64,000 nucleotides of DNA from Leptolyngbya sp. KIOST-1. GTDB lineage: Bacteria > Cyanobacteriota > Cyanobacteriia > Phormidesmidales > Phormidesmidaceae. The notes beneath the pieces were generated by a model. It was not told where the DNA came from. It ran no database searches and worked only from the letters and a program-made list of their open reading frames with translations. Below, piece by piece: positions 29,727-38,930 of this stretch. The stretch spans positions 3,038,001 to 3,102,000 of the forward strand of contig NZ_JQFA01000002.1 of the NCBI RefSeq assembly GCF_000763385.1, written 5' to 3'. Within the stretch, counting starts at the first letter, position 1. Each line of letters begins with the position of its first letter. A program made the position numbers and the translations under genes.

Positions 29727-30257
29727 CTAGGTGGCCCAGCGGGCTGAACGGATAACAGCGACGTGGTCAAGCAGCCTGAGGGTTTTGTGGTCCTCCGCGT
29801 CCATGACCCATTCACCCCGCAAAAACGGTGCCATCGTATCGGGGCTGGTGTCAGATACCTGAGTCTTGTCTGGGTTGAGCCAGCGGGTGCCGACAATGCG
29901 GTTAACGGCCAAGCCTAGCATAGTTCCCTGATCTTCAATGGCGATGACCGAAATCTCAGGCCGATCGGTGTTGAGGACCGAAGAATAGCCGAGAAACTGG
30001 CCCAGGTCAGCCACCCACACGACCCGGCCCTGCTCGTTAAGGGTACCCAACAGCAGGTTTGATACGTTAGGAATTGGGGTAATGCGATCAGGGGGTTGTT
30101 CAATGATGCGGCGAATGCCGGTGGCGGGCAGGGCAAACTCGTCTTCGGCGGTGACAAAGAACCGCAGGAATAGCTCACCATCCGGTGTTTCCAGCTCCTG
30201 TAGCTCTGGATCTTGGTCTTGTCCAGTCTGGGTGAGAAAATCAGGATTGCCTACCAT
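29727..30257 (-). CDS. pilI: CheW-like adaptor of pilus taxis (PilI-like)
   Basis: 176 aa. The CheW domain covers almost the entire protein: LRFFVTAEDEFALPATGIRRI, ITPIPNVSNLLLGTLNEQGRVVWVADLGQFLG and GLAVNRIVGTRWL. It bridges the MCP and CheA proteins encoded immediately downstream. The gap to the MCP start is 51 bp, and to the CheY-like gene upstream 76 bp, consistent with one operon. Confidence 0.9.
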   Translation of the reverse strand: MVGNPDFLTQTGQDQDPELQELETPDGELFLRFFVTAEDEFALPATGIRRIIEQPPDRITPIPNVSNLLLGTLNEQGRVVWVADLGQFLGYSSVLNTDRPEISVIAIEDQGTMLGLAVNRIVGTRWLNPDKTQVSDTSPDTMAPFLRGEWVMDAEDHKTLRLLDHVAVIRSARWAT

Positions 30258-30333
30258 AGCACTGTTGTTCGTTGTCCCTCGGGTGATCGATCTGTTGCGG
30301 CGTTGCGGTTCTGGTCTGGTTGTGGCGGTCTGA

Positions 30334-30699
30334 TTACGGTCTGAGCAGCTGCTTGACGGTGCCCACTAACTCGGTGGGCTGAAACGGCTTGGCGATGTAG
30401 GCGTCTGCCCCCTGCTTCATGCCCCAGTAGCGATCGAACTCCTCCCCCTTGGAGGAGCACATGACCACCGGCACGTGCTGCGTGGAGGGGTCGGCCTTAA
30501 TCCGCCGACACAGCTCGTAGCCGTTCATGCGAGGCATGACAATGTCGAGCACAACCATATCGGGGCGCTGGCTCTGCATCTGCTCTAGGGCTTCCATGCC
30601 ATCGTTGGCAACGGTGACGCTGAGGCCAATACCTCGAAGGAGTTCGGTAATCATTTCCCGCTGAGGAACGCTGTCTTCTACCACTAGAACTGTGCTCAT
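30334..30699 (-). CDS. pilH: CheY-like response regulator (PilH-like)
   Basis: 121 aa, a single receiver domain starting MSTVLVVEDSVPQREMITEL (ATG at 30699). Acidic pocket residues VVEDS, the phosphorylated Asp in VVLDIVMPRMNG, and the Lys in IAKPFQP are present. It is the second gene of the taxis operon, probably tuning pilus extension or retraction downstream of the CheA kinase. Confidence 0.92.
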   Translation of the reverse strand: MSTVLVVEDSVPQREMITELLRGIGLSVTVANDGMEALEQMQSQRPDMVVLDIVMPRMNGYELCRRIKADPSTQHVPVVMCSSKGEEFDRYWGMKQGADAYIAKPFQPTELVGTVKQLLRP

Positions 30700-31039
30700 A
30701 GGTTGAGTTAAAAGGCCTGCCTGCACGGCCAGAGATAAACCAGTAGCGAAGGTTTAGCCGCTACCGATGGCGAGGGTTTAGCGCAAAGGATGACGGCGTA
30801 TAAACCTCATTCAAGTCCAGAAGCCGAGTCTTGCCGACGGGAAAACTCCAAACCTTTGAGCTGGACTCAAGATAAGCGATCGCTTCAGCCTCCAAACCTG
30901 TGACTCTAAAGTACCCTCAAACGCAAGGGATGCTGACGGTTTAGATAAATTAATCAATCCGGTTGTTTAGATTATGGCGAATCCTATCGGAATTGATGCA
31001 AAAACCCGATTCAGACTAAGGAATGTTACCGGAGGAGGC
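30700..31039. other. 340-bp gap between the two regulator genes
   Basis: Non-coding region inside the taxis gene set. It contains a direct repeat GCGAAGGTTTAGC (30746-30758) and GCGAGGGTTTAGC (30770-30782), and a small stem GTAGCG/CGCTAC (30743-30764). An internal promoter for the downstream four genes is possible but not identified. Confidence 0.35.
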
Positions 31040-32305
31040 CTATCGGGGCAGGGAAGCCTGACTAAAGTCAATGTCAAATTCGTCTTCGATAGCTTCGGCC
31101 AGCAGGGTGTCGGGACGGGGGCGGTTAAGGTCTCCGGGGCCGACGTATTTTTCGACCAGGGCCAGCAGTTCGCCGGGGCCAAAGGGTTTGGTGAGGTAGT
31201 CGGTAGCTCCCACCATTCTGGCTTTGACCCGGTCTAAAAAGCCCTCTTTGCCCGTGAGCATAACAATAGGCGTTTGGCGAAAGGCGCTGGAGTGCCTGAG
31301 CATGGCGCAGAGCTCATAGCCGTCTAGCTCAGGCATGGTGATGTCGCAGAGAATCAGGTTGGGCTGGAGCTGAAACAGCAGGCCCAGGGCTTTGAGGGGA
31401 TTGCCAATGGAGGTGGCTTCGTAGCCCTGACCGTCGAGGATACGCTCCACGGCCTGCCGAACGGTGGCGCTGTCGTCTACGCAGACAATGCGAGGCAGAC
31501 GGTCTGGGCCAGGGAGTGGGGTACTGGGAGTTTGGCCCACCTCAGCCGGACTGTAGACCAGGCTGACTTGACCCTGCTGTAGGGCAGGCACCAGGCTACG
31601 GGCAACGCTGAGCAGATCTCGGTTGAGGTAGCGAGCGATGCGGCGAATGGAGGTCTTGCCGTCCATCCAGGTGTTCATGCGCTGGTACACCTGGTCGGAT
31701 ACGCTGGCGCGAAAGACCTCGGGGGCCAGCAGTACCGGGCACTGATCGGGCGATTGCAGGTGGGGGTGCAGCTGGTGCCAGGTCTGGATTTGTTGGGTGA
31801 TTCCGGCCACCAAGTCGCCAATGGTGTGGGTCATTAGCTGGGGACTGAGGGCGGAACTTAGCTGAAAGACGAAGGCCCCGTGGTGCAGACTGAGGAGGTC
31901 AAACAGGGTCTCATGCACCATATGGCTAAGGATGGTGCGGCCCTGGTCGGGGCTGATCGCATGCTGCTCTAGCATGGCCCACAGGGTGCCGTACTCCAGG
32001 GAGTTAAAGGAGGCGATCGCGGCGGTGGTGCTGGGATCGGGCAGGGACTGGTCAATGCCGTAGCGGTGTAGGTGGTCGCGCAGGCGATCGAGCTTGTTGT
32101 CGGTCGCTCCGGCATACACCATCTGCCCATTGGCCAGAAACACCAGCCAGGAGGGTGGGACCGGGGCCATCAGGGCGCTGTCTAAGGGGTAGCTAGACGG
32201 CTGATTGCTGCCATAGCTCTCCACGTACAGCTCGCCGGTCCGCTGACCTAGCTCGATGAGCTGCAAAATGCTGCGAATATCAATTTCTGACAGATAACCC
32301 TGCAT
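31040..32305 (-). CDS. pilG: PatA/PixG-type response regulator (PATAN plus receiver)
   Basis: 421 aa from MQGYLSEIDIRSILQLIELG (ATG at 32305). The N-terminal PATAN (DUF4388) domain runs to about 120, starting with the typical LSEIDIRSILQLIELGQRTGELYVE. A middle helical region (YQRMNTWMDGKTSIRRIARYL) is followed by a receiver at about 275-395 with VCVDDSATVRQAVERIL, LILCDITMPELDG and LTKPF. In Synechocystis, homologues (PixG, PatA, LsiR) regulate phototaxis direction. It heads the operon and is divergent from hmpF. Confidence 0.88.
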   Translation of the reverse strand: MQGYLSEIDIRSILQLIELGQRTGELYVESYGSNQPSSYPLDSALMAPVPPSWLVFLANGQMVYAGATDNKLDRLRDHLHRYGIDQSLPDPSTTAAIASFNSLEYGTLWAMLEQHAISPDQGRTILSHMVHETLFDLLSLHHGAFVFQLSSALSPQLMTHTIGDLVAGITQQIQTWHQLHPHLQSPDQCPVLLAPEVFRASVSDQVYQRMNTWMDGKTSIRRIARYLNRDLLSVARSLVPALQQGQVSLVYSPAEVGQTPSTPLPGPDRLPRIVCVDDSATVRQAVERILDGQGYEATSIGNPLKALGLLFQLQPNLILCDITMPELDGYELCAMLRHSSAFRQTPIVMLTGKEGFLDRVKARMVGATDYLTKPFGPGELLALVEKYVGPGDLNRPRPDTLLAEAIEDEFDIDFSQASLPR

Positions 32306-33289
32306 GAGGCAACCCAAGGAGGGGAACGATACCTGGCTGACCAGGCTATGGCGTGTGAGTTGGACTCAGCATGCCCTAATTAGAAGCCCGATTCTACCCT
32401 CTAACCCCAGGTCTGACGCCCTGAATCTAGCCTACGGCTCGAGCCAGCCAGTTCGGGCGAAGGGAGCCTCCAGCGGGGCAAGGGCTTGAGGTGCATTCGC
32501 TTCAAGGCAGGCAATGGGTAATCTCGTGGTTCTGTCGACTCGTGGTTCTGTCTAAATTGGGGCAGAAAAACTCGGGGCAGAGCACGGAGCGAGGCTGTGG
32601 CTGGACAGCCTCCCTTTTAAGTATACGCAGCTCGAGGTATTGCACCGGAAAACTGCCCCCGTCGATGTTCCTCAGCGCCTGATCTCTCAGCACTATTCTT
32701 GGGCATGCTAAGGACGGCCACCCGAGGCGGGGTATTTCTCCGCTGGGGTTGCCTACCCCCGTCTAACCAAACCAAAATTAGCTAAGATTCCAGTTAACTT
32801 TGGTAGCAGCGCCTGGGTTCGTGACCAGGCGATCGCCGCTGGCTGGACCCAGAGAGGTTGACACTGGGGGCGATCGTGGAGGGGGGAACCCCTCATCCTC
32901 TGATTTGGACCCAAACTGATTTGGACCCAAAACTTTGTCGTAGATTGTTATCGATAGGCTCAGGGTAAGGCTAGGATGAGCATGAAAACGGGACGCTTGA
33001 TTGGTTTGAGCAGCTCTGCGTACGGCTGACTCTACGGGGGAGACCCTGCATTATGAGCCCCAGTCAGCCTCAGGGCAAATGGGATTCGATATGGCCTGAG
33101 AATCCATCAATGGTGTATTACAACACATCACGCTGGGACTTGAATGGTTTATGCAGACAGGCATCCTACCCTTGATGACGCCGGACTTAACCGCGATCGG
33201 TCCCCCCATTGCTCTTTGAGTCTTTAGAATTACTGCATCAGCTTTATTTTTTTTAGCGTTGACATTATTAAGCCACGAGGACCAACAGC
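32306..33289. promoter_or_regulatory. 984-bp divergent region between pilG-like gene and hmpF
   Basis: No credible gene. It holds two tandem direct repeats: CTCGTGGTTCTGTC at 32523-32536 and 32539-32552, and TGATTTGGACCCAAA(C/A) at 32901-32916 and 32917-32932. A TTGACA sits 26 nt before the hmpF start, but it is too close to be its -35 box. The size suggests regulated expression of both divergent units. Confidence 0.4.
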
Positions 33290-35041
33290 GTGCTGTACCT
33301 AGCAGAAGTCCAGAAAAAGACCGGGTTTATTGGCAGCGGCAAGCCCGAGTTTAAGCTGCTTGCCTGCCAGCGCAGCGAGCACAGCTGGAGCACTGTAACC
33401 GGCGATGAGACTCTCGTCGCCCCAGATGACGCCTCCTATAATGCGGGTGCGCTGGTAATGGTGGAAGTCAGCGGCAACCGACAGGTTCAGCGCCACTACG
33501 AGGCGGGGCGGACCCTGACGAGCATCCTGCAAAATTTCTCAAATCTGAGCAAAAAGTCTAAAACTCAAGAGGAAGAGATCGAGCAGTGGAAGCAGTCACT
33601 GACGTTTCAGAGTCAGGAGCTAAATCGCCGTGAGCTGGAGCTAGAAACCCGCCAGGAGCAGGTGGAACAGGCCGAAGCCGACCTGGAGCAACTCGATGCT
33701 CAGCGCCAGGAACTCGAGCAGCTGCGCCAGACCCTTGAGCAGCAGCAGGAGGAGCTTACCCGTAAAAACCAGGATCTAGAGGGAGCCTGGGCCCACCTCA
33801 ACGGTGAAATGCGTCGGCTTGAGGAACAGCGCGCCGAAGGAAGCTCCACTGCAGGCCTTGATTCAGAGCAGATTGCCACCCTACAGAGCGCCCTCAATCG
33901 GATCACCGAGACCGTCATGCCCCTGGAGGCGCTGCGCGATCCCCTCACCCATGCCAACGATGGTCTCAACTACCACCAGGGGCTGCTGGGGGAGTATCGT
34001 CAGTCCCTGGAAAACCAGCGCCAGGACCTGGAACAGCGCCAGCAGCAGCTAGACCAGCAGGCCAGCCAGCTGGAGCAGCGCTGGACCGACTGGCGGCAGG
34101 CCGAAGCCAGCTTGGTTGCCAAGCGGGAGGAGCTCAAACTGCGGCAGCAGGCGGTCAAGGCCCACCAGGAGCAGATTCAGTCGCTGTCGGATACGCTCCA
34201 GGCCCAGGTCAACCTGCACCAGAAAATCTACGACTTGCTCAACACAACGGACAAGGTACGGCTGAGCAAAAAGGTCGATGTGGCGGCCCTGGAGGCCATG
34301 GATCTCGAACAACTGCAAACCCTGGTTGGCGATTTAGAAAAAGACCTGGAGAAAATGTCTCGCTTTGTCTCCGACCAGGAGGAGGAGCTAGCCCTGGAGC
34401 AGCAGGCGATCGATGAGCTGAAGCTCAAAATTGAGCAAGCCAGCGAATTTGATCGCCTCCAGCTAGAAACTGAGCTGGAGGAGGAACAGGATCGCTCGCA
34501 GATGCTCAATGAAACCCTGGTGGGCCAGCGCCGCAACCTGCTGGAGCGGGAGGAGGTCCTGAGTCAGCACCAGGCTGTGCTGCGCCGACGGCAGGGCTTG
34601 GCGGTGGAAGAAGCGCCGGTCAGTGCCGTTGACCTGGAGCCACTGCTCAATACCATTGACCTGCAGCGCCAGCAGACCACCGAGGCGATTCAGGCCCTAG
34701 AAACTGAGATCAAGCAAAGCCAGGACAGCATTGGCCAACTCAAGCAGGACATTGAAAGCAGTGAAAAGGCCCTGGCCACCCAGCGCAGTGAGGTTGAGGG
34801 CTTTGAGAGCGACCTGCGCCAACAGCAGCGAGATTTAGCAGGCTTAATCGGTAAGCTTGCGGTTTGCGAAGAGTTGCTGAACCCAGCCCAGGAGAGTGTT
34901 AACGGGCTGAGACAGTCGTTGGACAATTTGGCGGGCGGAGTGACTAAACTACAGGAAGTTAACGACTACCAACTCCAGGCGATCGCGGAACTGCGTCAAA
35001 CGGTAGCCAACGTGGGGGCTCCCTCTGTGGCTGCTTCCTGA
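33290..35041 (+). CDS. hmpF: Pilus motility taxis protein HmpF
   Basis: 583 aa. The N-terminal globular part, MLYLAEVQKKTGFIGSGKPEFKLLACQRSE and LTSILQNFSNLSKKSKTQEEEIEQWKQSL, matches HmpF, a cyanobacteria-specific protein needed for type IV pilus activity and motility in Nostoc hormogonia and unicellular strains. Residues about 95-560 are a long coiled coil with Gln/Glu/Leu heptads. The start is GTG at 33290 with GAGGA 9 nt upstream. It is divergent from the taxis operon, fitting joint function at the pilus pole. Confidence 0.92.
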   Translation: MLYLAEVQKKTGFIGSGKPEFKLLACQRSEHSWSTVTGDETLVAPDDASYNAGALVMVEVSGNRQVQRHYEAGRTLTSILQNFSNLSKKSKTQEEEIEQWKQSLTFQSQELNRRELELETRQEQVEQAEADLEQLDAQRQELEQLRQTLEQQQEELTRKNQDLEGAWAHLNGEMRRLEEQRAEGSSTAGLDSEQIATLQSALNRITETVMPLEALRDPLTHANDGLNYHQGLLGEYRQSLENQRQDLEQRQQQLDQQASQLEQRWTDWRQAEASLVAKREELKLRQQAVKAHQEQIQSLSDTLQAQVNLHQKIYDLLNTTDKVRLSKKVDVAALEAMDLEQLQTLVGDLEKDLEKMSRFVSDQEEELALEQQAIDELKLKIEQASEFDRLQLETELEEEQDRSQMLNETLVGQRRNLLEREEVLSQHQAVLRRRQGLAVEEAPVSAVDLEPLLNTIDLQRQQTTEAIQALETEIKQSQDSIGQLKQDIESSEKALATQRSEVEGFESDLRQQQRDLAGLIGKLAVCEELLNPAQESVNGLRQSLDNLAGGVTKLQEVNDYQLQAIAELRQTVANVGAPSVAAS

Positions 35042-35099
35042 GCCTAGGGCTGCTAGAGATGTTAGAGTCGGCTGGTGAGTTCGAGAGGCACAACTACGC

Positions 35100-35306
35100 A
35101 TGATTTGGGTCAACGAACAAATTGATCCGTCAGGGATTATCTACTCCTGCATTGCCTGTAGCGATGAGGCGCAAGCCCAGGCGTGCCACCGTTCGTTTGA
35201 GGAGAATTTGAGCGAGGAGCAGCGGGCGGCGGGGTGGGTGGCTCAGATGCGCACCGTAGAAACCTGGGAAGAGGTACCCGTCAACGCACTCAAGCTGAGC
35301 TATTGA
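35100..35306 (+). CDS. Small conserved-type hypothetical protein
   Basis: 68 aa: MIWVNEQIDPSGIIYSCIAC at the start, an acidic helix with SFEENLSEEQRAAGW, and LRT-like AQMRTVETWEEVPV at the end. It looks like a compact alpha/beta protein, and I believe it belongs to a small cyanobacterial family without known function. It follows hmpF by 58 bp on the same strand and might be cotranscribed. Confidence 0.6.
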   Translation: MIWVNEQIDPSGIIYSCIACSDEAQAQACHRSFEENLSEEQRAAGWVAQMRTVETWEEVPVNALKLSY

Positions 35307-35472
35307 TACCCTGCGGGTTATCTGCGGGTTAGCGATGGCCACGCTACTGCGGCAACGATCCTGCGGGTTGGAGGGGCTGGGCCTCAGGTGTTAAAGCGAG
35401 TTGGCGATGCAGGATAGGCGGCCTAGGGATGACTGCGGCCGAGGAGACGCCAGGTATATTTGGCTGGACCGA

Positions 35473-35814
35473 TTAACGGCTGGACTGTCGCCACCGCCAG
35501 CGGCGATCGAGCAGGGTGCAGCTTAGTACCCGCACAGGATCTTGAGATTCGCCCGAAAAGAGGGCAAAATCTACAGGTCCCCAGGTACGCTCGGCCTCTT
35601 CGGCTAAGGCCAGCAAAAAGGGGTCGTCGAGGGCAATGCGGTGATCCAAACGCAGGGTGATCAGCGGTAAACCCCGATGCCCCGCCCCCGTGATAATGCC
35701 CCAATCGGACTGGTCTAACAGGGCCTGGAGCGACTGGCCGGCAGCATGGCGAAAATGCTCGAGTTGCGCTTGCTTTTGTCTGAGTTCTTGCAGGAGTTGG
35801 GGATTGCTCAACAT
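35473..35814 (-). CDS. Hypothetical protein
   Basis: 113 aa, ATG at 35814. An N-terminal helix (NPQLLQELRQKQAQLEHFRHA) precedes an alpha/beta stretch with WGIITGAGHRGLPLITLRLDH and FLLALAEEAERTWGPVDFALFSG. No known motif. Amino acid composition and the steady hydrophobic pattern favour a real gene. Function unknown. Confidence 0.55.
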   Translation of the reverse strand: MLSNPQLLQELRQKQAQLEHFRHAAGQSLQALLDQSDWGIITGAGHRGLPLITLRLDHRIALDDPFLLALAEEAERTWGPVDFALFSGESQDPVRVLSCTLLDRRWRWRQSSR

Positions 35815-36046
35815 CGTGCTTCTCCGCTGGTAGCAGTGGTATGAATCAAATCCAAGTTCAGAGGTGGAATTTTGCCGGGGGAAAAACTACAAATCCTTAG
35901 CTGGCCTTGGTATAGACACCCTTGCCTTAGGGTGCCTTACTTTGAGTGTAAGGGGCAGGTTAGCCTCTGGAGTTGAAGACTTTCTATTGGTCTGTTTCCT
36001 GCTCTACATCCCAGTATTCCCCGACTAGTATTCCCGGGATAGTGCT

Positions 36047-36256
36047 ATGCCCAGTCTTGACTACATCAAGCTTGACCAGTTTTTGAAGCAAATGCAGGTG
36101 GTAGGTACCGGAGGCCAGGCCAAACTAATGATTCAAGCCGGAGAGGTGGCAGTGAATGGCGAAGTTGAAACCCGGCGTGGACGCAAGCTGGTGTCAGGCG
36201 ATCGCGTCGAAGTCGATGGCCAAGCCTGGATCGTGGACTTGAGCCAGCTGGGCTAG
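36047..36256 (+). CDS. RNA-binding S4 domain protein (YbcJ/RlbA type)
   Basis: 69 aa comprising one S4 domain: LDQFLKQMQVVGTGGQAKLM, IQAGEVAVNGEVETRRGRKL, VSGDRVEVDG. The alpha-L motif with basic residues (TRRGRK) binds RNA in this family. Such single-domain proteins are common in bacteria; the RNA target is unknown. Both size and start (ATG at 36047) are normal. Confidence 0.9.
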   Translation: MPSLDYIKLDQFLKQMQVVGTGGQAKLMIQAGEVAVNGEVETRRGRKLVSGDRVEVDGQAWIVDLSQLG

Positions 36257-36439
36257 CCCGAAGACGGTCGGACTGCATTTTGGTTAAGATGCCCTTGGCT
36301 CAGGTTCGGCAAGCCCGGGATGCTTGAGCAAAGTTTATCGTCTTGTTAAGCAATCTCGAATCTGCGGTGGGGAATGCTGATCTGGCTACCGGGCTACGGA
36401 AAATCTAGAGCAGTACAGGAAATTTTTATTCAGACAGGG

Positions 36440-36889
36440 ATGGCTATGGGCTTAAGCGATATTTTGAATGACCAAGCGGTGAAAGCAAGCATTGTCAACG
36501 ACTGCGCCCAGCTGATCGATCGCCAGGTAGCCGCCAAGGGTGGGCTAGGCGGTATGGCGCTCAAAGCGACCTATGGGGTGGTCAAAGGAGCCGGGCCGGG
36601 CTATATTCCTGGGGCGGTTGAGCGTATTTTGCCCGCGGTGGTAGATGCCCTGGAGCCGATGTGGGCAGAGGGCCTGCAGGCAGGGGATCCCGTAGCTCAC
36701 CTGAGCCAGAACCAGGCTCAGACCGCCGAGGTGATCCTGGGGGTAACCGATCGCCGCATTGCCAACACCGACAACGGCCTGGTGCGTTCGTCCTACGGCA
36801 AGCTGCGCCAGTCGGTCAAAGGGGATGTGGAGGGGGCCGTACCCGGACTGGCCGAAATTTTAGGTGCCCACAGCTCGGTACCTCAGTAG
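36440..36889 (+). CDS. DUF6918 family protein
   Basis: 149 aa from MAMGLSDILNDQAVKASIVN (ATG at 36440; a frame open from 36374 adds 22 unlikely residues). Features: CAQLIDRQVAAKGGLGGMALKATYGVVKGAGPGYIPGAVERILP, then a segment rich in small residues with VRSSYGKLRQSVKGDVEGAVP. This matches a family seen in actinobacteria and cyanobacteria (DUF6918) with no known role. No signal peptide. Confidence 0.65.
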   Translation: MAMGLSDILNDQAVKASIVNDCAQLIDRQVAAKGGLGGMALKATYGVVKGAGPGYIPGAVERILPAVVDALEPMWAEGLQAGDPVAHLSQNQAQTAEVILGVTDRRIANTDNGLVRSSYGKLRQSVKGDVEGAVPGLAEILGAHSSVPQ

Positions 36890-36968
36890 GAGCGCTAAGG
36901 GAGCGATCCCCGCCGCACCCTGCCCCGCAGCGGTTTAGAGGACCATCGTTCCCAGACCGGGGCAGGCT

Positions 36969-38462
36969 TTAGCCGATGTTTTGGTAGAGCCTGTCCCAGT
37001 AGGGTTCGGCGAATTTTACCAACCAGTCTTTGATGTGATAGGTGGCGCGACAGTCGTCCTCGTTGTAGCGCAGAATGGCGTCCAGATAGCTGCGATCGCC
37101 CGTTTCGGCCCAGGCATTGTACCAGCAGATCGACTGCGCCCCGTTGGCCCCCTCGTCGCGCCAGTCAAAGCCCATCCAGCGGGCAATGTGCTTGAGGGCG
37201 TAGCTCTCGATGGGTAGGGTGACGCCGTCGGTAATACATTTGTGGACGTCAAAGAAGCGATCGAGCAGCGCCTCGGTGTGGCGGTGAGGGGTGCCGTAGA
37301 GCTGCCCTAGCTTCCGCACGGTTTGAGCCTCGTAGGGGCAGAAGTGGTAGATGGGCGCGTAGGGGTAACTGTGCACCAGGTCGAGAAAATCGTTCCAGGC
37401 CCGCCGCTCTTCGCGGTGGTTTTCGGCCAGCAGGGCGTGGAAGTTGGTCTCGCCCGTGCGGTGGTTGACCACCAGCACCCCGTGGAGGTAGATCAGGTTC
37501 TGGTCCGGGGCGGCTTCGATGTCGAAGTACAGCTCGACCTCGCCCTCGGGCAGGTCTTCGGGCCACAGCGGAAAGCCGTGGGGGGCGTGGGGGGCGCTGC
37601 GGGGAATGGCTCGGTTGCCGATCAGGGCCTGGGCCTGGTGCACCAGCTTTTCGGCCACCTGTTCGCCAAAGCCGGGCAGCGGAGCCAGATGGGCAGGGCT
37701 GGCCTGAGCTAGGGCGGCGACGGTAGTCAGGTGTTGCTGCTTGAGCAATTCGTAGCGGGCGGGGGTGACGCCGGGCAGCAGCGACAGGTGACGGGTTGCC
37801 TTGGCCTCGCTGTAGCAGTGGTTGAACCAGTGGCAGAGGTCGCAGCGGCTGTGGGAGATAAACAGTTCTGGGGCGACGGGCGATCGCAGGTCGATCAGGC
37901 AGTCATTGAGCACGGTTTGCAGCTTGGGCACCAGCCGCGCCAGATCGATGGTGTACATCTGGCCACCGCGCAGGGCCAGGTAGCTGGCCTGGGGCCACAC
38001 TCCCTGCACGCGGGAGAGCACGTAGGCGTGGTAGGCCGCCACCACCTGGTAGTCGAGTTTGGGCTTTTTGCCCAGCTTAATATCAACGGGAACGTAGACC
38101 CAGTCGCCCCAGCAGGACCAGCCGGGCTGCTTGATCAGCAGATCGGGCTGGCTGACCAACTGCACCCCGTCCACCACCGCAGGGGCAGCCAGCACCCCCT
38201 GGCGAATGGCCTCAACCCCTTCGGCCATGAGGTCCAGGGTCGCTTTGGCTCCGGCGGCCCAGTCGCCAGATGGAAAATCGGGCCGGTAGAGGGGATAGTA
38301 GTCTTCGAGCACGCGCTCCCGGTGGGCCAGACTGTCCTGGCGCAGCTTGAGCAGGTAGTCGGAGGGGTGGTCCTGGCGATCGCGATCGCCGTAGAGGTCC
38401 AGGTAGGCCCGCCGACCGCAGCGCTGGTAGTGGAACAGCACGTCATCGGTGAGCCAGCGCAT
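36969..38462 (-). CDS. TM0106-family RecB-like putative nuclease
   Basis: 497 aa from MRWLTDDVLFHYQRCGRRAYLDLYGDR (ATG at 38462; a frame from 38567 adds 35 low-complexity residues). Layout: N-terminal PD-(D/E)XK nuclease domain (VYVPVDIKLGKK), a 4Fe-4S-like Cys cluster (SRCDLCHWFNHCY), helix-hairpin-helix repeats (LLPGVTPARYELLKQQHLTTVAALA; LPGFGEQVAEKLVHQA) and a C-terminal RNase-H-like exonuclease domain (ELYFDIEAAPDQ; YNEDDCRATYHI). Likely a DNA repair or processing nuclease; no phage or CRISPR neighbour is seen. Confidence 0.88.
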   Translation of the reverse strand: MRWLTDDVLFHYQRCGRRAYLDLYGDRDRQDHPSDYLLKLRQDSLAHRERVLEDYYPLYRPDFPSGDWAAGAKATLDLMAEGVEAIRQGVLAAPAVVDGVQLVSQPDLLIKQPGWSCWGDWVYVPVDIKLGKKPKLDYQVVAAYHAYVLSRVQGVWPQASYLALRGGQMYTIDLARLVPKLQTVLNDCLIDLRSPVAPELFISHSRCDLCHWFNHCYSEAKATRHLSLLPGVTPARYELLKQQHLTTVAALAQASPAHLAPLPGFGEQVAEKLVHQAQALIGNRAIPRSAPHAPHGFPLWPEDLPEGEVELYFDIEAAPDQNLIYLHGVLVVNHRTGETNFHALLAENHREERRAWNDFLDLVHSYPYAPIYHFCPYEAQTVRKLGQLYGTPHRHTEALLDRFFDVHKCITDGVTLPIESYALKHIARWMGFDWRDEGANGAQSICWYNAWAETGDRSYLDAILRYNEDDCRATYHIKDWLVKFAEPYWDRLYQNIG

Positions 38463-38930
38463 GGAGGGCTGAGTCTGGGAGCTTTTTAGCCCAGCCGCCA
38501 GCCTCAGGGGGCTTTCGTGGCCACCCCCTGGACTGGAATGCGATGGCAGGGGGGCACTAGCAGACAAAGCGAGGGGTTGGGCAGAGGTTAGAGAACAAAG
38601 AAACGCATGACTGATGCCGATCCATCGACTGCTGATCTATCGACGATGGCGTGCCGCTGGTCTGGCCAGGCATAACCCTATCCGCAGTCAAGAGCAACGA
38701 CTTCTGTCGCTGACGGTTGACCGCACGGTTTGGACTTGAGCTGGGTCGAATGGAGCTGCCGTTCATGCCTGAGTTAAGCCTATAGGCCGATTTACAGTAC
38801 CTACGCTCACCCTTAGCATGTTATACCCTATCGGGGAATTCCGGGGAAGGGGGACAGCCTGGGGTGGCCCGGTCGATTGGGCACAGGTGGTATAGGGTTG
38901 AAGGGAATCTTTAATCCGACACTCAACGAC
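38463..38930. other. Divergent gap before the cystine-lyase gene
   Basis: 468 bp between the nuclease gene and the PLP gene. No gene or clear repeat is seen. GAAGGGAAT near 38897 is too far from the chosen ATG (38931) to be its ribosome site. Confidence 0.3.

Noticed and set aside
33259-33264. TTGACA before hmpF as a -35 box
   Set aside because: Only 26 nt before the start codon and no matching -10.
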